Source: Nitrosomonas sp. Nm33 (GTDB taxonomy: Bacteria > Pseudomonadota > Gammaproteobacteria > Burkholderiales > Nitrosomonadaceae). From it: a stretch of 41,885 bases of DNA. The translations under genes were made by a program, and so were the position numbers. Positions 1-7,522 of this stretch are shown piece after piece; position 1 is the first letter of the stretch; each line of letters opens with the position of its first letter. The notes under the pieces are model-generated. The model did not search any database. It was not told where the DNA came from and saw only the letters and a program-made list of their open reading frames with translations. Location of the stretch: positions 1-41,885 of the forward strand of contig NZ_FNPJ01000019.1 in assembly GCF_900107265.1 (NCBI RefSeq). Direction: 5' to 3'.

Positions 1-106
1 TCTGACTCCTCTAATGATGAAACTCTTTTCCAAATTCGCTTCATCATAAGGAATTCAGATTCCTTTTACTTCTTTTCTTATGTCGAACTCACGTTAAAGT
101 AGCATA

Positions 107-337
107 GTTTGATTTGGGAATGGAATAACGGCTTGGGGTGGCATGGGGTTAATGAAGCGGATGCTGGACCGGATTGGATTCGATATAGCTATGGAAAGGT
201 GCGGTTTACCACAGTCAGGCAGCAGTCGAGGTTATGCAACGATTTAATTGCTCTTGCAGTTCATACTTTCAATATGGTGTGGAACAGACTGTTTTGAGTA
301 GATGGAAATTACTCAACATGATCCCGATGACCAGTTT
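107..337 (+). mobile_element. Decayed IS1380-family transposase, N-terminal part
   Basis: One plus-strand frame starting at 128 reads TAWGGMGLMKRMLDRIGFD, then LPQSGSSRGYATI, a TAA stop at 245, LLLQFILSIWCGTDCFE, a TAG stop at 299 and MEITQHDP. This is the conserved N-terminal pattern of IS1380-family transposases (usual form: TAWGG, KRMLDR, LPQPGSNRGY, LSIWCGANRFE, EITRHDP). Just upstream, 107-126 encodes FDLGME in another frame, so a frameshift also separates this block. No start, catalytic core or terminal inverted repeat is visible, so this is a dead fragment. The 107-126 sequence is nearly identical to both arms of the inverted repeat at 4424-4525. Confidence 0.7.
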
Positions 338-476
338 GTTCCAAGGGATAGGTAATCGTCTTTGCCTGCACTACCATACCGATATTGGCCCATCTTTCAG
401 CAATCGGTGGCTTTGCAGCCAAATACTCAGCTGGAAGATTTCTTCAAATTCCCTCCTTGCTTATTGGGATTGTCGA

Positions 477-507
477 AAAGTAGCATTTTTATCGAAAATG
501 CTACTTT
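477..507. terminator. Stem-loop, probable terminator of the minus-strand operon
   Basis: A perfect 13-bp inverted repeat (477-489 and 495-507) with a 5-nt loop lies about 80 nt beyond the end of pncB. Read on the minus strand, the stem runs into a short T tract. The stem is AT-rich, so it may terminate weakly. It is placed correctly to end the archease-to-pncB operon and could also act in the other direction. Confidence 0.5.
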
Positions 508-585
508 CAAGTTATTGGTTAATTAATAACTGATTTTCATGAAATCGCTGCAGACAATTAAGCCAAGACAAGAATATTGATTTTG

Positions 586-1935
586 CTACAAATGAGTCAT
601 CATTTCTGCATCAAGCTGTTTTGCTAAATCCTGCAAGGCGGTCGAAATCGTGACCGGATAGGCGGAAGCTGTCTCTAAGGCTGTCATAACTTTTGGTAAG
701 TGAGTGTAGCCTGCCAGTGTCTGCTGACGTATGTCATGCAAAGGTCTTTTCGGATGAATGCGCTGTCCTGCCAACATAACCGGCTCAAGCAATGGTTGCC
801 CTTCATAAGGATCATTTTTTTCTAGCGCCACAATGTCATGACTCATCTCACCCTGGGATGTGTAATAACGGTAAACCTGCTTTCTCCCCGGCCAGGTCGC
901 CTTGCCTTCTGAGCGCTTACGGCGTGGCTTGCCAGCGTATTCCTGTAGCTTGTAAGCGCAATCGAAGGCAGGCGCATCGCTGGAAATATCTAATGCGGTA
1001 CCAATGCCAAAACCATCTATCGGCGCCTTGGCTGATAGCAAGGTTTGCAGTCGGCATTCATCCAGGTTACCGCTAGCAAATATGGTCGTGCTCTGTAAAC
1101 CTCCTTGATCAAGAATCTGGCGCACATTGTAAGCATGAGCCGCCAAATCGCCACTATCCAGGCGAATTCCCTTGATATTGATATGATCTGCAATAAGTTT
1201 CGGCGCTAATGTGACCACTTTTCTTGCTGCGGCTTCGGTGTCATAGGTATCAATCAGCAAAACGACGTTATCCGGATTGGAGTGGGCAAAGTGTGCAAAA
1301 GCTGTGGTTTCATCTGCATGTGCCTGAATGTAGGAATGCGCCATGGTTCCAAATAAAGGAATGTCATAAAATGCGCCTGCCAGAACAGTCGCTGTGCCAG
1401 TAAACCCCGCCAGATAGCTTGCTCGCGCTGCCAGTAAAGCTGCTTCGGCACCATGTGCTCGACGCATACCAAAATCGACCAATAACTTATCAGGCGCGAT
1501 CAGCACTGAGCGTACGGCCTTAGATGCGATCAGTGTTTCGAAATGAAGAAGATTGATAATGCGCGATTCGATCAATTGTGCCTGGGGTAGCGGCGCAGTT
1601 ATTCGCAAGATAGGTTCATTGGGAAAAAATAGGGTGCCTTCAGGCATAGCGTGCACATCGCCACTGAAGCGAAACTGTTCAAAATAATTGATGAGTGAAG
1701 GGTGGAAGCGTGTCGCGAGCCAGTCGAGTTCCGCAGATGAAAATTTTAGGTTTTCAAGATAATCCAGTGCCTGTTCTAGTCCAGCCGCAACCATGAAATT
1801 TCGGCCGGGCGGCAGCTTACGGATAAACAACTCAAAAACAGCTGTTTCTTGCATGTCTTGCTCAAGATAACTTTGCAGCATCGTAAACTGATAAAGATCA
1901 GAGAGCAGCGGGCTGGAAAGTGGATTCATGCCCAT
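586..1935 (-). CDS. pncB: Nicotinate phosphoribosyltransferase
   Basis: This cytoplasmic enzyme of the Preiss-Handler NAD salvage route joins nicotinate to PRPP, with ATP use, giving nicotinate mononucleotide. The 449-residue protein is full length. Visible family motifs are FGMRRAHG (155-162), GTMAHSYIQ (196-204, with H200 the likely phosphorylated histidine), RLDSGD (258-263), ASGN (287-290) and GFGIGT (308-313). It is the last gene of the minus-strand run. The ATG at 1935 is chosen because GAGGT lies 9 nt upstream; a second ATG at 1929 overlaps the pncA stop as ATGA. Either start implies translational coupling to pncA, whose product ultimately feeds this enzyme. Confidence 0.93.
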   Translation of the reverse strand: MGMNPLSSPLLSDLYQFTMLQSYLEQDMQETAVFELFIRKLPPGRNFMVAAGLEQALDYLENLKFSSAELDWLATRFHPSLINYFEQFRFSGDVHAMPEGTLFFPNEPILRITAPLPQAQLIESRIINLLHFETLIASKAVRSVLIAPDKLLVDFGMRRAHGAEAALLAARASYLAGFTGTATVLAGAFYDIPLFGTMAHSYIQAHADETTAFAHFAHSNPDNVVLLIDTYDTEAAARKVVTLAPKLIADHINIKGIRLDSGDLAAHAYNVRQILDQGGLQSTTIFASGNLDECRLQTLLSAKAPIDGFGIGTALDISSDAPAFDCAYKLQEYAGKPRRKRSEGKATWPGRKQVYRYYTSQGEMSHDIVALEKNDPYEGQPLLEPVMLAGQRIHPKRPLHDIRQQTLAGYTHLPKVMTALETASAYPVTISTALQDLAKQLDAEMMTHL

Positions 1936-2516
1936 GCAGCAGCTACCTCAAATTGGATAAGCGTTGCACCAAGACGCTCCATTTCCTCCAGCGCATGTAA
2001 ATCATCATCAAGCTTTAGATTGATTGCACAAATCGCATCCTTAAGAACAAATGTAGCGTAATGATGTTGTAGTGCATCCTTCACAGTATTGAGCACGCAA
2101 TATTCAGTCGCGACACCACCGACAAACAAGCGGTGAATACCCAATTCTTGCAGTAACGCATGGAGTTGAGTATCAGTAAAACCTGAGTAAGCATCTTTCT
2201 CTGCCGTTGTCGCTTTGGAAATAACCTGAGTATTAATAGAAAATTCTATCTCCGGGTAAAACGCTGCCCCTGTTGTAGTTGCTATGCAGTGCGGCGGCCA
2301 TGGACCGCCTTGCTGCTGGAAAGAACAGTGATCAGGAGGATGCCAATCGCGGGTTGCAAAAACCGGCAGACCGTGCTCATGAAAAAGCTTCAGGTAACGA
2401 TTGATCACAGGAATAATCGTATCAGCCATCGGTACAGCCAAGCTTCCACCAGGCAGAAAATCATTCTGCATATCGATGATCACGAGTGCATCTCCGCCAC
2501 CTAGTCTTACTTCCAT
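1926..2516 (-). CDS. pncA: Nicotinamidase (isochorismatase-like hydrolase)
   Basis: It hydrolyses nicotinamide to nicotinate and ammonia, supplying the substrate for the overlapping pncB. The 196-residue protein carries the expected active site: D15 in VIIDMQNDF, K101, and C140 in GGVATEYC. The likely metal ligands are D57 and H59 in RDWHP, and H76. A GAGGT ribosome site sits 7 nt before the ATG, inside the tail of the stress-protein gene, and only one base separates the two genes. The order PncA then PncB gives both steps from nicotinamide to nicotinate mononucleotide on one transcript. Length and motifs are normal for the family. Confidence 0.93.
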   Translation of the reverse strand: MEVRLGGGDALVIIDMQNDFLPGGSLAVPMADTIIPVINRYLKLFHEHGLPVFATRDWHPPDHCSFQQQGGPWPPHCIATTTGAAFYPEIEFSINTQVISKATTAEKDAYSGFTDTQLHALLQELGIHRLFVGGVATEYCVLNTVKDALQHHYATFVLKDAICAINLKLDDDLHALEEMERLGATLIQFEVAAAWA

Positions 2517-2517
2517 G

Positions 2518-2958
2518 CTAGCTACCTCGTATCAATAAAACGGGTATAGATGCCGTACGCACCATCCCCTCAGCAACACTTCCCAATAGTAGGCGACTGA
2601 AACCAGTTCGACCATGCGTGCCGATGACAATCAAGTCAGCTTGCCAACGGTCAGCCTCCGCCACAATAACATTGGCAATACGCTGACCTTTTGCCTCGAG
2701 TAATTTTGTTTCAGTTGTCAATCCTGCTTGCTGCACCAACGCTTGCGCCTCAGCCAGTATTTTTTCACTACTTTCTCTGATGGTTTCTTGCAGTTCGGCG
2801 TAATTGATATAGCTTTCATCTACCCAGTAAAGAATATCTTCAAATACATGCACAACTTCCAGTTGTGCATGATGCTGCTGCGCTAGCTTGATAGCTTCCT
2901 GCAGCGCACAATTTGAAGTGGTACTACCGTCAACTGGAACGAGGATTTTTTGATACAT
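2518..2958 (-). CDS. Universal stress protein, UspA family
   Basis: A single-domain 146-residue Usp protein. It begins with KILVPVDGS and has the ATP-binding signature GTHGRTG (113-119), followed by GS at 126-127 and the C-terminal strand PVLLI, so it is probably of the nucleotide-binding type. Such proteins act as cytoplasmic homodimers, and their exact role is usually unknown. AGGAGA lies about 4 nt before the ATG. The gene begins 18 nt after rtcB and ends one base before pncA, tying RNA repair and NAD salvage into one unit and suggesting stress-linked expression. The specific function is inferred from family only. Confidence 0.9.
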   Translation of the reverse strand: MYQKILVPVDGSTTSNCALQEAIKLAQQHHAQLEVVHVFEDILYWVDESYINYAELQETIRESSEKILAEAQALVQQAGLTTETKLLEAKGQRIANVIVAEADRWQADLIVIGTHGRTGFSRLLLGSVAEGMVRTASIPVLLIRGS

Positions 2959-2976
2959 GATGTCTCCTGTGGCAAA

Positions 2977-4404
2977 TCATCCTTTTACACAAGCCAGAGG
3001 CTTAAGAAAGGCAACTCTACGAGCAAGCTTGGCCTGCTCTGTTGCTTCAGCGACTAAGTCAACATCCTTGTATGCACCTGGTGCTTCCTCAGCTACCCCA
3101 CGCATGGAGCGGGAACGGATTAAGATACCCTGCTGGGCAAGTTCGCTGACTAACTGTTTTCCCTGCCAACGGGCTAACGCCTGGTGGCGACTCAATGCAC
3201 GACCCGCCCCATGACTGGCTGAGGCGAATGCGGGATTATCACTATTACCCGCAAGAATGTAAGAGCCGGTACCCATACTCCCACCTATGACCACTGGCTG
3301 ACCTACCGCACGATAGCGTTCAGGCAATGTGTCATGCCCCGGACCAAATGCACGGGTAGCACCTTTACGATGCACATGCAGCACTCGAGACTTGCCATCA
3401 ACTTTATGTTTTTCTATTTTGCAGGTATTGTGCGAAACATCAAACAGCGTTTCAAGCTCACTATTTGGGAAAACTTCCATAAATGTTTCCCGGGTAAGAT
3501 GAGTCAAAATTTGCCGGTTAGCCAGAGCGCAATTGATGCCCGCATTCATTGCACCAATATATTGCTGTCCTTCTGGAGATTGGATCGGGGCACAAGCCAG
3601 TTCACGGTCGGGTAAATGAATGCCGCAGCGCTCAGCAGTCTTGGCCATTGAGACGAGATACTCGGTACCAATTTGATGTCCCAGGCCACGCGAACCGCAG
3701 TGTATCGAAATGATAATTTGTCCTTCCTGCAATCCAAAAGCCTGTGCGGCCGCAGGGTCAAGAATACGATCTACTACTTGGACTTCGAGATAGTGATTGC
3801 CTGAGCCAAGGGTGCCCATTTCACCGCGTTGTCGCTTCTTGGCTAACTCGGAAACGTTTGCTGGTACCGCGCCTGCCATGCAGCCTCGCTCTTCGATAAA
3901 TTCCAAATCTGCTTCGCTGCCATAGCCTTGTTGCACTGCCCAGCGCGCACCGCCAAGCAGGACTTGATCAAGCTGTTTCGTATCCAGCTTGAGTAAACCT
4001 TCCTCACCTACACCAGCCGGAATAACCTTGAACAACCTCTCAGCAAGGGTCGAAAGGTGTGGTTTCACATCCTGTAAATTCAAGTTGCTGCGCAAGCAGC
4101 GGATTCCGCAGGAGATATCAAAGCCAACACCACCCGCAGAAATGATGCCACCTTGCTCAACATCAAATGCTGCAACCCCGCCAATCGGAAAACCATAGCC
4201 CCAATGTGCGTCTGGCATGGTCATCGCAGCACCCACCAAACCAGGTAGCGATGCGACATTGGTGATTTGCTCAAGCACCTTATCGTCCATGCTTTCCAGT
4301 AAAGGCGCACTACCGTATAGTAATACCTCCTTCCGGCTCTCGCCTGGTTTCAGGGGAAGTGTCCATAGGTAAGACTGAATTTGATGTAATTGCTGTAAAT
4401 CCAT
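2977..4404 (-). CDS. rtcB: RtcB-type RNA-splicing ligase
   Basis: This GTP- and Mn-dependent ligase joins RNA 2',3'-cyclic phosphate (or 3'-phosphate) ends to 5'-OH ends, as in tRNA splicing or repair of tRNA cut by ribotoxins. The 475-residue protein is full length. Motifs in order: GFPIGGVAAFD (71-81), GGVGFDISCG (91-100, with D96 and C99 as likely metal ligands), GTLGSGNHYLE, SIHCGSRGLGHQ, DVSHNTCK, GSMGTGSYILAG and SHGAGR, the last near the guanylylated histidine region. A strong AGGAGGT stands 5 nt before the ATG. The archease gene lies upstream on the same strand, separated by a 102-bp inverted-repeat element. Confidence 0.96.
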   Translation of the reverse strand: MDLQQLHQIQSYLWTLPLKPGESRKEVLLYGSAPLLESMDDKVLEQITNVASLPGLVGAAMTMPDAHWGYGFPIGGVAAFDVEQGGIISAGGVGFDISCGIRCLRSNLNLQDVKPHLSTLAERLFKVIPAGVGEEGLLKLDTKQLDQVLLGGARWAVQQGYGSEADLEFIEERGCMAGAVPANVSELAKKRQRGEMGTLGSGNHYLEVQVVDRILDPAAAQAFGLQEGQIIISIHCGSRGLGHQIGTEYLVSMAKTAERCGIHLPDRELACAPIQSPEGQQYIGAMNAGINCALANRQILTHLTRETFMEVFPNSELETLFDVSHNTCKIEKHKVDGKSRVLHVHRKGATRAFGPGHDTLPERYRAVGQPVVIGGSMGTGSYILAGNSDNPAFASASHGAGRALSRHQALARWQGKQLVSELAQQGILIRSRSMRGVAEEAPGAYKDVDLVAEATEQAKLARRVAFLKPLACVKG

Positions 4405-4423
4405 CTTATACCTCCTCTATCTT

Positions 4424-4525
4424 ATTCCATTTCCAAATCAAACCTGACTTAGTTGGCTCCCTTAGCCGTATTATTTATACTGTCTGCGGTTCGCTCTTGC
4501 GTCATGTTTGATTTGGAAATGGAAT
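4424..4525. repeat. 102-bp inverted-repeat element with an IS1380 transposase relic
   Basis: The arms 4424-4448 and 4501-4525 are inverted copies matching at 24 of 25 positions, separated by about 52 bp. The element fills nearly all the space between the archease stop and the rtcB ribosome site. On the minus strand the interior opens with ATG and reads MTQERTADSINNTAKGAN, stop, then VRFDLEME. FDLEME matches the segment just before the transposase fragment at 107-337. I read it as a rearranged 5' end of the same IS type. In RNA it could fold into a long hairpin between two cotranscribed genes. Confidence 0.6.
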
Positions 4526-4932
4526 TACACGTCCACCACACAACGCGCTTCCCATATTGCGCCGATTTGCTTTACTGAAAGCATCGTCAAAGTCGCACCT
4601 TTAACTTCTACTCCGCGTTCTAAATCCGCATGCCATTTTTCACCCAGTGCTTCGGCATTCCATAGATTACCTTGCCGATGAATGTGAAAGCGGCAAAAAA
4701 CCATACCTAACTCACGTGCTTTTCCCAGCAGCAAATTTAACCAGGTCACTAGCGCGAGTTCGAGATCTTCTTCTTCAAACTCAAAAGCTACAGAAATATC
4801 AGGCTGGACCGTTTCAAGATTAGTCATGATGGAAAATACTGCCTCAGCGGCTGACTCAAATGCTTGCTCGATTGTTGATCCACGACCAATAATGCCGACA
4901 TCGGCATCATGTTCGAAATAGAGTGAAATCAT
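4525..4932 (-). CDS. Archease, RtcB cofactor
   Basis: Archease helps RtcB guanylylate and turn over. The sequence begins MISLYFEHDADVGI, the typical archease opening with its conserved acidic and histidine residues, continues through a long acidic segment, and ends with GVEVKGATLT followed by a basic-hydrophobic tail. At 135 residues it has normal family length. I chose the ATG at 4932 because homology begins there, though no good ribosome site precedes it. A TTG at 4950, with AGG 6 nt before it, would add six residues, and an ATG at 4992 gives an unlikely 20-residue extension. It precedes rtcB on the same strand, as in many bacterial archease-RtcB pairs. Confidence 0.88.
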   Translation of the reverse strand: MISLYFEHDADVGIIGRGSTIEQAFESAAEAVFSIMTNLETVQPDISVAFEFEEEDLELALVTWLNLLLGKARELGMVFCRFHIHRQGNLWNAEALGEKWHADLERGVEVKGATLTMLSVKQIGAIWEARCVVDV

Positions 4933-5051
4933 TTTTGTATTTTTGGACAAGACGCACCTATTTATCTTAATAATGCAGCCTGAAAAACACACGGCATAAA
5001 TTAAAAATAATGCCTTACTAGAAACATCTTAGCATTAGATAGACTGACTAG

Positions 5052-5138
5052 ATGTATAGTTGCACAGGCAATGACAATCTTGAATTCCGTCCTCTTGTTG
5101 ATCACGAGGATATGTATAGTTGCACAGGCAATGACAAT
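5052..5138. repeat. Two 27-bp direct repeats, 60-bp period
   Basis: The sequence from 5052 to 5078 recurs exactly at 5112-5138. It opens ATGTATAGTTGCACAGGCAA. The 33-bp interval holds an imperfect hairpin (TCCTCTTG, loop TTGAT, CACGAGGA). The repeats sit in the divergent region between archease and the DAHP synthase gene. Only two copies exist and no cas genes are near, so this is not a CRISPR array. They may be operator sites or a duplicated insertion scar. Confidence 0.75.
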
Positions 5139-5173
5139 TCATTCCAATTTCAGTTAGAATCGATGTCGAATCA

Positions 5174-5202
5174 TTGTTATCTCTTCTTGTAGAAACTATA
5201 TC
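5174..5202 (+). promoter_or_regulatory. Possible sigma-70 promoter of the DAHP synthase gene
   Basis: TTGTTA (5174-5179) and TATATC (5197-5202) are separated by 17 nt. They match four of six consensus bases each. The -10 box ends 11 nt before the ATG, leaving a very short leader. It lies 36 nt downstream of the second 27-bp repeat. The match is weak. Confidence 0.3.
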
Positions 5203-5213
5203 AGGCATTCTTT

Positions 5214-6335
5214 ATGATTCTTATTCTGAAACCAGGCACTCTTTCTGAAAGCCATGAATATAAGCAATTACTTGCACATCTCGCTAATCTTGCAGGTATC
5301 ACCGTCCGCGCACATACGGAGATCGGTCTTGAACAAACGTTGACGGAAATCTATTTGATCGGTAATACCAAAGCATTATCAGTTGAAGATATGCAAAGTC
5401 TACCGTGTGTCGATCGGGTAGTGCGTGTCTCCGAAGAATATCGTGTTCTTGGGCGACATGAAAATGATGATCGGCCAACCTATTTCGACTATAACGGTGT
5501 GCGTTTTGGCCAAGATACATTAAATGTATTTGCTGGACTATGTGCTGTCGATACACTAGAGCATGTGGAATTAATGCTAAAAGCATTGCGTGATCATGAC
5601 CAGGTTTGTACACGTATGGGTGCCTATAAGCCTCGCACAAGCCCTTACTCTTTCCAAGGACATGGCAAAGCCTGCTTGCCTTATGTTTTCGATCTCGCTG
5701 GTAAGTATGAGATCAAAGTGATTGCTATGGAAGTAACTCACGAATCTCATGTGGAAGAGATTCGGGAAGCGCTCTACCAAACTGGCACTTCAACGGGTGT
5801 GATGCTGCAGATTGGCACCCGTAATACCCAGAATTTTGAGTTATTGAAGATCGTTGGCCGCCAGCAGGATTTTCCAGTACTGATTAAACGTGGTTTTGGT
5901 ATTACCTTGGATGAATCTCTTAATGCAGCAGAATATCTAGCCTCTGGAGGAAATCGGAAAGTAGTTTTTGGCTTGCGTGGAATGAAAACCAATATGGGTG
6001 ATCCTCATCGTAATTTTGTGGATTTTACACATGTTCCTGTGGTAAAGCGCCTGACACGCATGCCGGTTTGTATTGATCCTTCACACTCGGTTGGTACTCG
6101 AACAGGTTCACCAGATGGCATCCTTGATGTCATGCATGCAACTGCCCAAGGAATTATCGCAGGCGCCAATATGGTGCTGGTTGATTTTCATCCGGTACCC
6201 AGCAAGGCGCTGGTTGATGGCCCTCAAGCATTATTACTCAAAGAATTACCTCTCTTTCTAGAAGATATTCGTATCGCTCGCGAGGCCTATGAAAAACGAG
6301 TGGAGCTAGCCAAGCGATATCAGGAAGCCGGGTAG
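5214..6335 (+). CDS. Divergent DAHP synthase-family protein (type I beta)
   Basis: Family role: condense phosphoenolpyruvate and erythrose 4-phosphate to DAHP, the first step of the shikimate pathway. The 373-residue protein has an N-terminal ferredoxin-like region (about 1-75) and a barrel. Conserved parts are KPRTSPYSFQG (139-149), PVLIKRG (221-227), DPSH (288-291) and ALVDGPQ (332-338). It differs from the common family at several core spots: AGLCAVD for AGPCAVE (C110), RMGAYK for RGGAFK, GLRGMKT for CERGIRT, and VDFHP for the usual IEVHP, so one predicted metal ligand is Asp324 rather than Glu. Substrate identity is therefore uncertain. The gene stands alone, divergent from the archease operon, and AGG lies 8 nt before the ATG. 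Confidence 0.8.
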   Translation: MILILKPGTLSESHEYKQLLAHLANLAGITVRAHTEIGLEQTLTEIYLIGNTKALSVEDMQSLPCVDRVVRVSEEYRVLGRHENDDRPTYFDYNGVRFGQDTLNVFAGLCAVDTLEHVELMLKALRDHDQVCTRMGAYKPRTSPYSFQGHGKACLPYVFDLAGKYEIKVIAMEVTHESHVEEIREALYQTGTSTGVMLQIGTRNTQNFELLKIVGRQQDFPVLIKRGFGITLDESLNAAEYLASGGNRKVVFGLRGMKTNMGDPHRNFVDFTHVPVVKRLTRMPVCIDPSHSVGTRTGSPDGILDVMHATAQGIIAGANMVLVDFHPVPSKALVDGPQALLLKELPLFLEDIRIAREAYEKRVELAKRYQEAG

Positions 6336-6538
6336 ATTGTTCGTATCAATAACTAATTTGAACGCTCACGATTAGGCTTGCGCGTATTTATTATTGAAGC
6401 GTGTGCGCAATGATTCCTGAAATTTTTTTCGCCTAGATACCTTATAATCACCTTAAAGTGTGTTAAACCGAATTACTATGAATGAACGAATGCCTAATTA
6501 TCGGTGATGCCAGATATCATCTTCATGGAGAATAACCA

Positions 6539-7522
6539 ATGATCAAAGTTTTGCTTGCAAACCCAAGAGGTTTTTGTGCCGGTGTGGATCGTGCCATCGA
6601 AATTGTTGAGCGTGCATTAACCATGCATGGCGCCCCCATTTATGTGCGACATGAAGTAGTACACAATCGTTTTGTGGTGGAAGATTTGGAAAAAAAAGGC
6701 GCTGTATTTGTTGAGAACCTGGAAGAAGTTCCACAAGAAAGTATTCTGATTTTCAGCGCCCATGGTGTTTCGCATGCAGTGCGACGAGAAGCAGCAGCGC
6801 GCAAGCTCAAGATATTCGATGCGACCTGCCCGCTGGTAACTAAAGTGCATGTCGAAGTAGCAAAAATGCGTAAAGAAGGAAAAGAGATCATCATGATTGG
6901 CCATCAGGGTCATCCCGAAGTTGAAGGAACCATGGGTCAAGTAGAAGGAAATGATGGCGGGATGTATTTGGTGGAAACAGAAGAAGATGTTGCGAATTTA
7001 CAAGTTAAGAATGAGCACAATCTGACTTATGTCACCCAAACGACCTTATCTGTCGATGATGCTGCACGTGTAATCAATGCATTAAAACGACGTTTTCCAA
7101 AAATCATAGGTCCCAAAAAGGATGATATCTGTTACGCCACGCAAAACCGTCAGGATGCGGTCAAAAAGATGATTAAACACTGTGATTTGGTCATAGTGGT
7201 GGGTTCTCCCAATAGCTCAAATTCCAATCGCTTATGTGAAGTGGCACGTAATGCCAACGTTGAAGCTTATATGGTTGACCGTGCTGAGCAATTGCAGGAT
7301 GGATGGTTGATTGGAAAAAGTTGCATTGGGATCACCGCCGGCGCCTCGGCGCCAGAAATATTGGTGCAGCAAGTTCTGGACAGGCTCAAGCAAATTGGCG
7401 CCGAACAAACAGGAAGCGATGTCCTCATTGAGGAATTAAGTGGTGTTGTTGAGTCTGTGGTGTTTCCACTCCCTAAAGCAGAAGCGATATCCATGGATAA
7501 GTATGTGCGTGAAGCAAACTAA
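6539..7522 (+). CDS. ispH: 4-hydroxy-3-methylbut-2-enyl diphosphate reductase
   Basis: The last enzyme of the MEP isoprenoid pathway, a cytoplasmic iron-sulfur protein that reduces HMBPP to IPP and DMAPP. The 327-residue protein has the three cluster cysteines: C13 in GFCAG, C97 in DATCPLV and C198 in [10 protein letters not shown]. It also has SAHGVSH and [10 protein letters not shown], which line the substrate pocket. GGAG sits 8 nt before the ATG. A TATAAT at 6443-6448 could be a -10 box but lacks a clear -35. The 3' end overlaps the convergent oxidase gene by 4 bp, so the two transcripts must interfere or share an end. Confidence 0.97.
   Translation: MIKVLLANPRGFCAGVDRAIEIVERALTMHGAPIYVRHEVVHNRFVVEDLEKKGAVFVENLEEVPQESILIFSAHGVSHAVRREAAARKLKIFDATCPLVTKVHVEVAKMRKEGKEIIMIGHQGHPEVEGTMGQVEGNDGGMYLVETEEDVANLQVKNEHNLTYVTQTTLSVDDAARVINALKRRFPKIIGPKKDDICYATQNRQDAVKKMIKHCDLVIVVGSPNSSNSNRLCEVARNANVEAYMVDRAEQLQDGWLIGKSCIGITAGASAPEILVQQVLDRLKQIGAEQTGSDVLIEELSGVVESVVFPLPKAEAISMDKYVREAN

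Noticed and set aside
5052..5138. Two-repeat CRISPR-like arrangement (27-bp repeats, 33-bp spacer)
   Set aside because: Only two copies, no cas genes, no leader, and position between two divergent promoters; a plain direct repeat is simpler.
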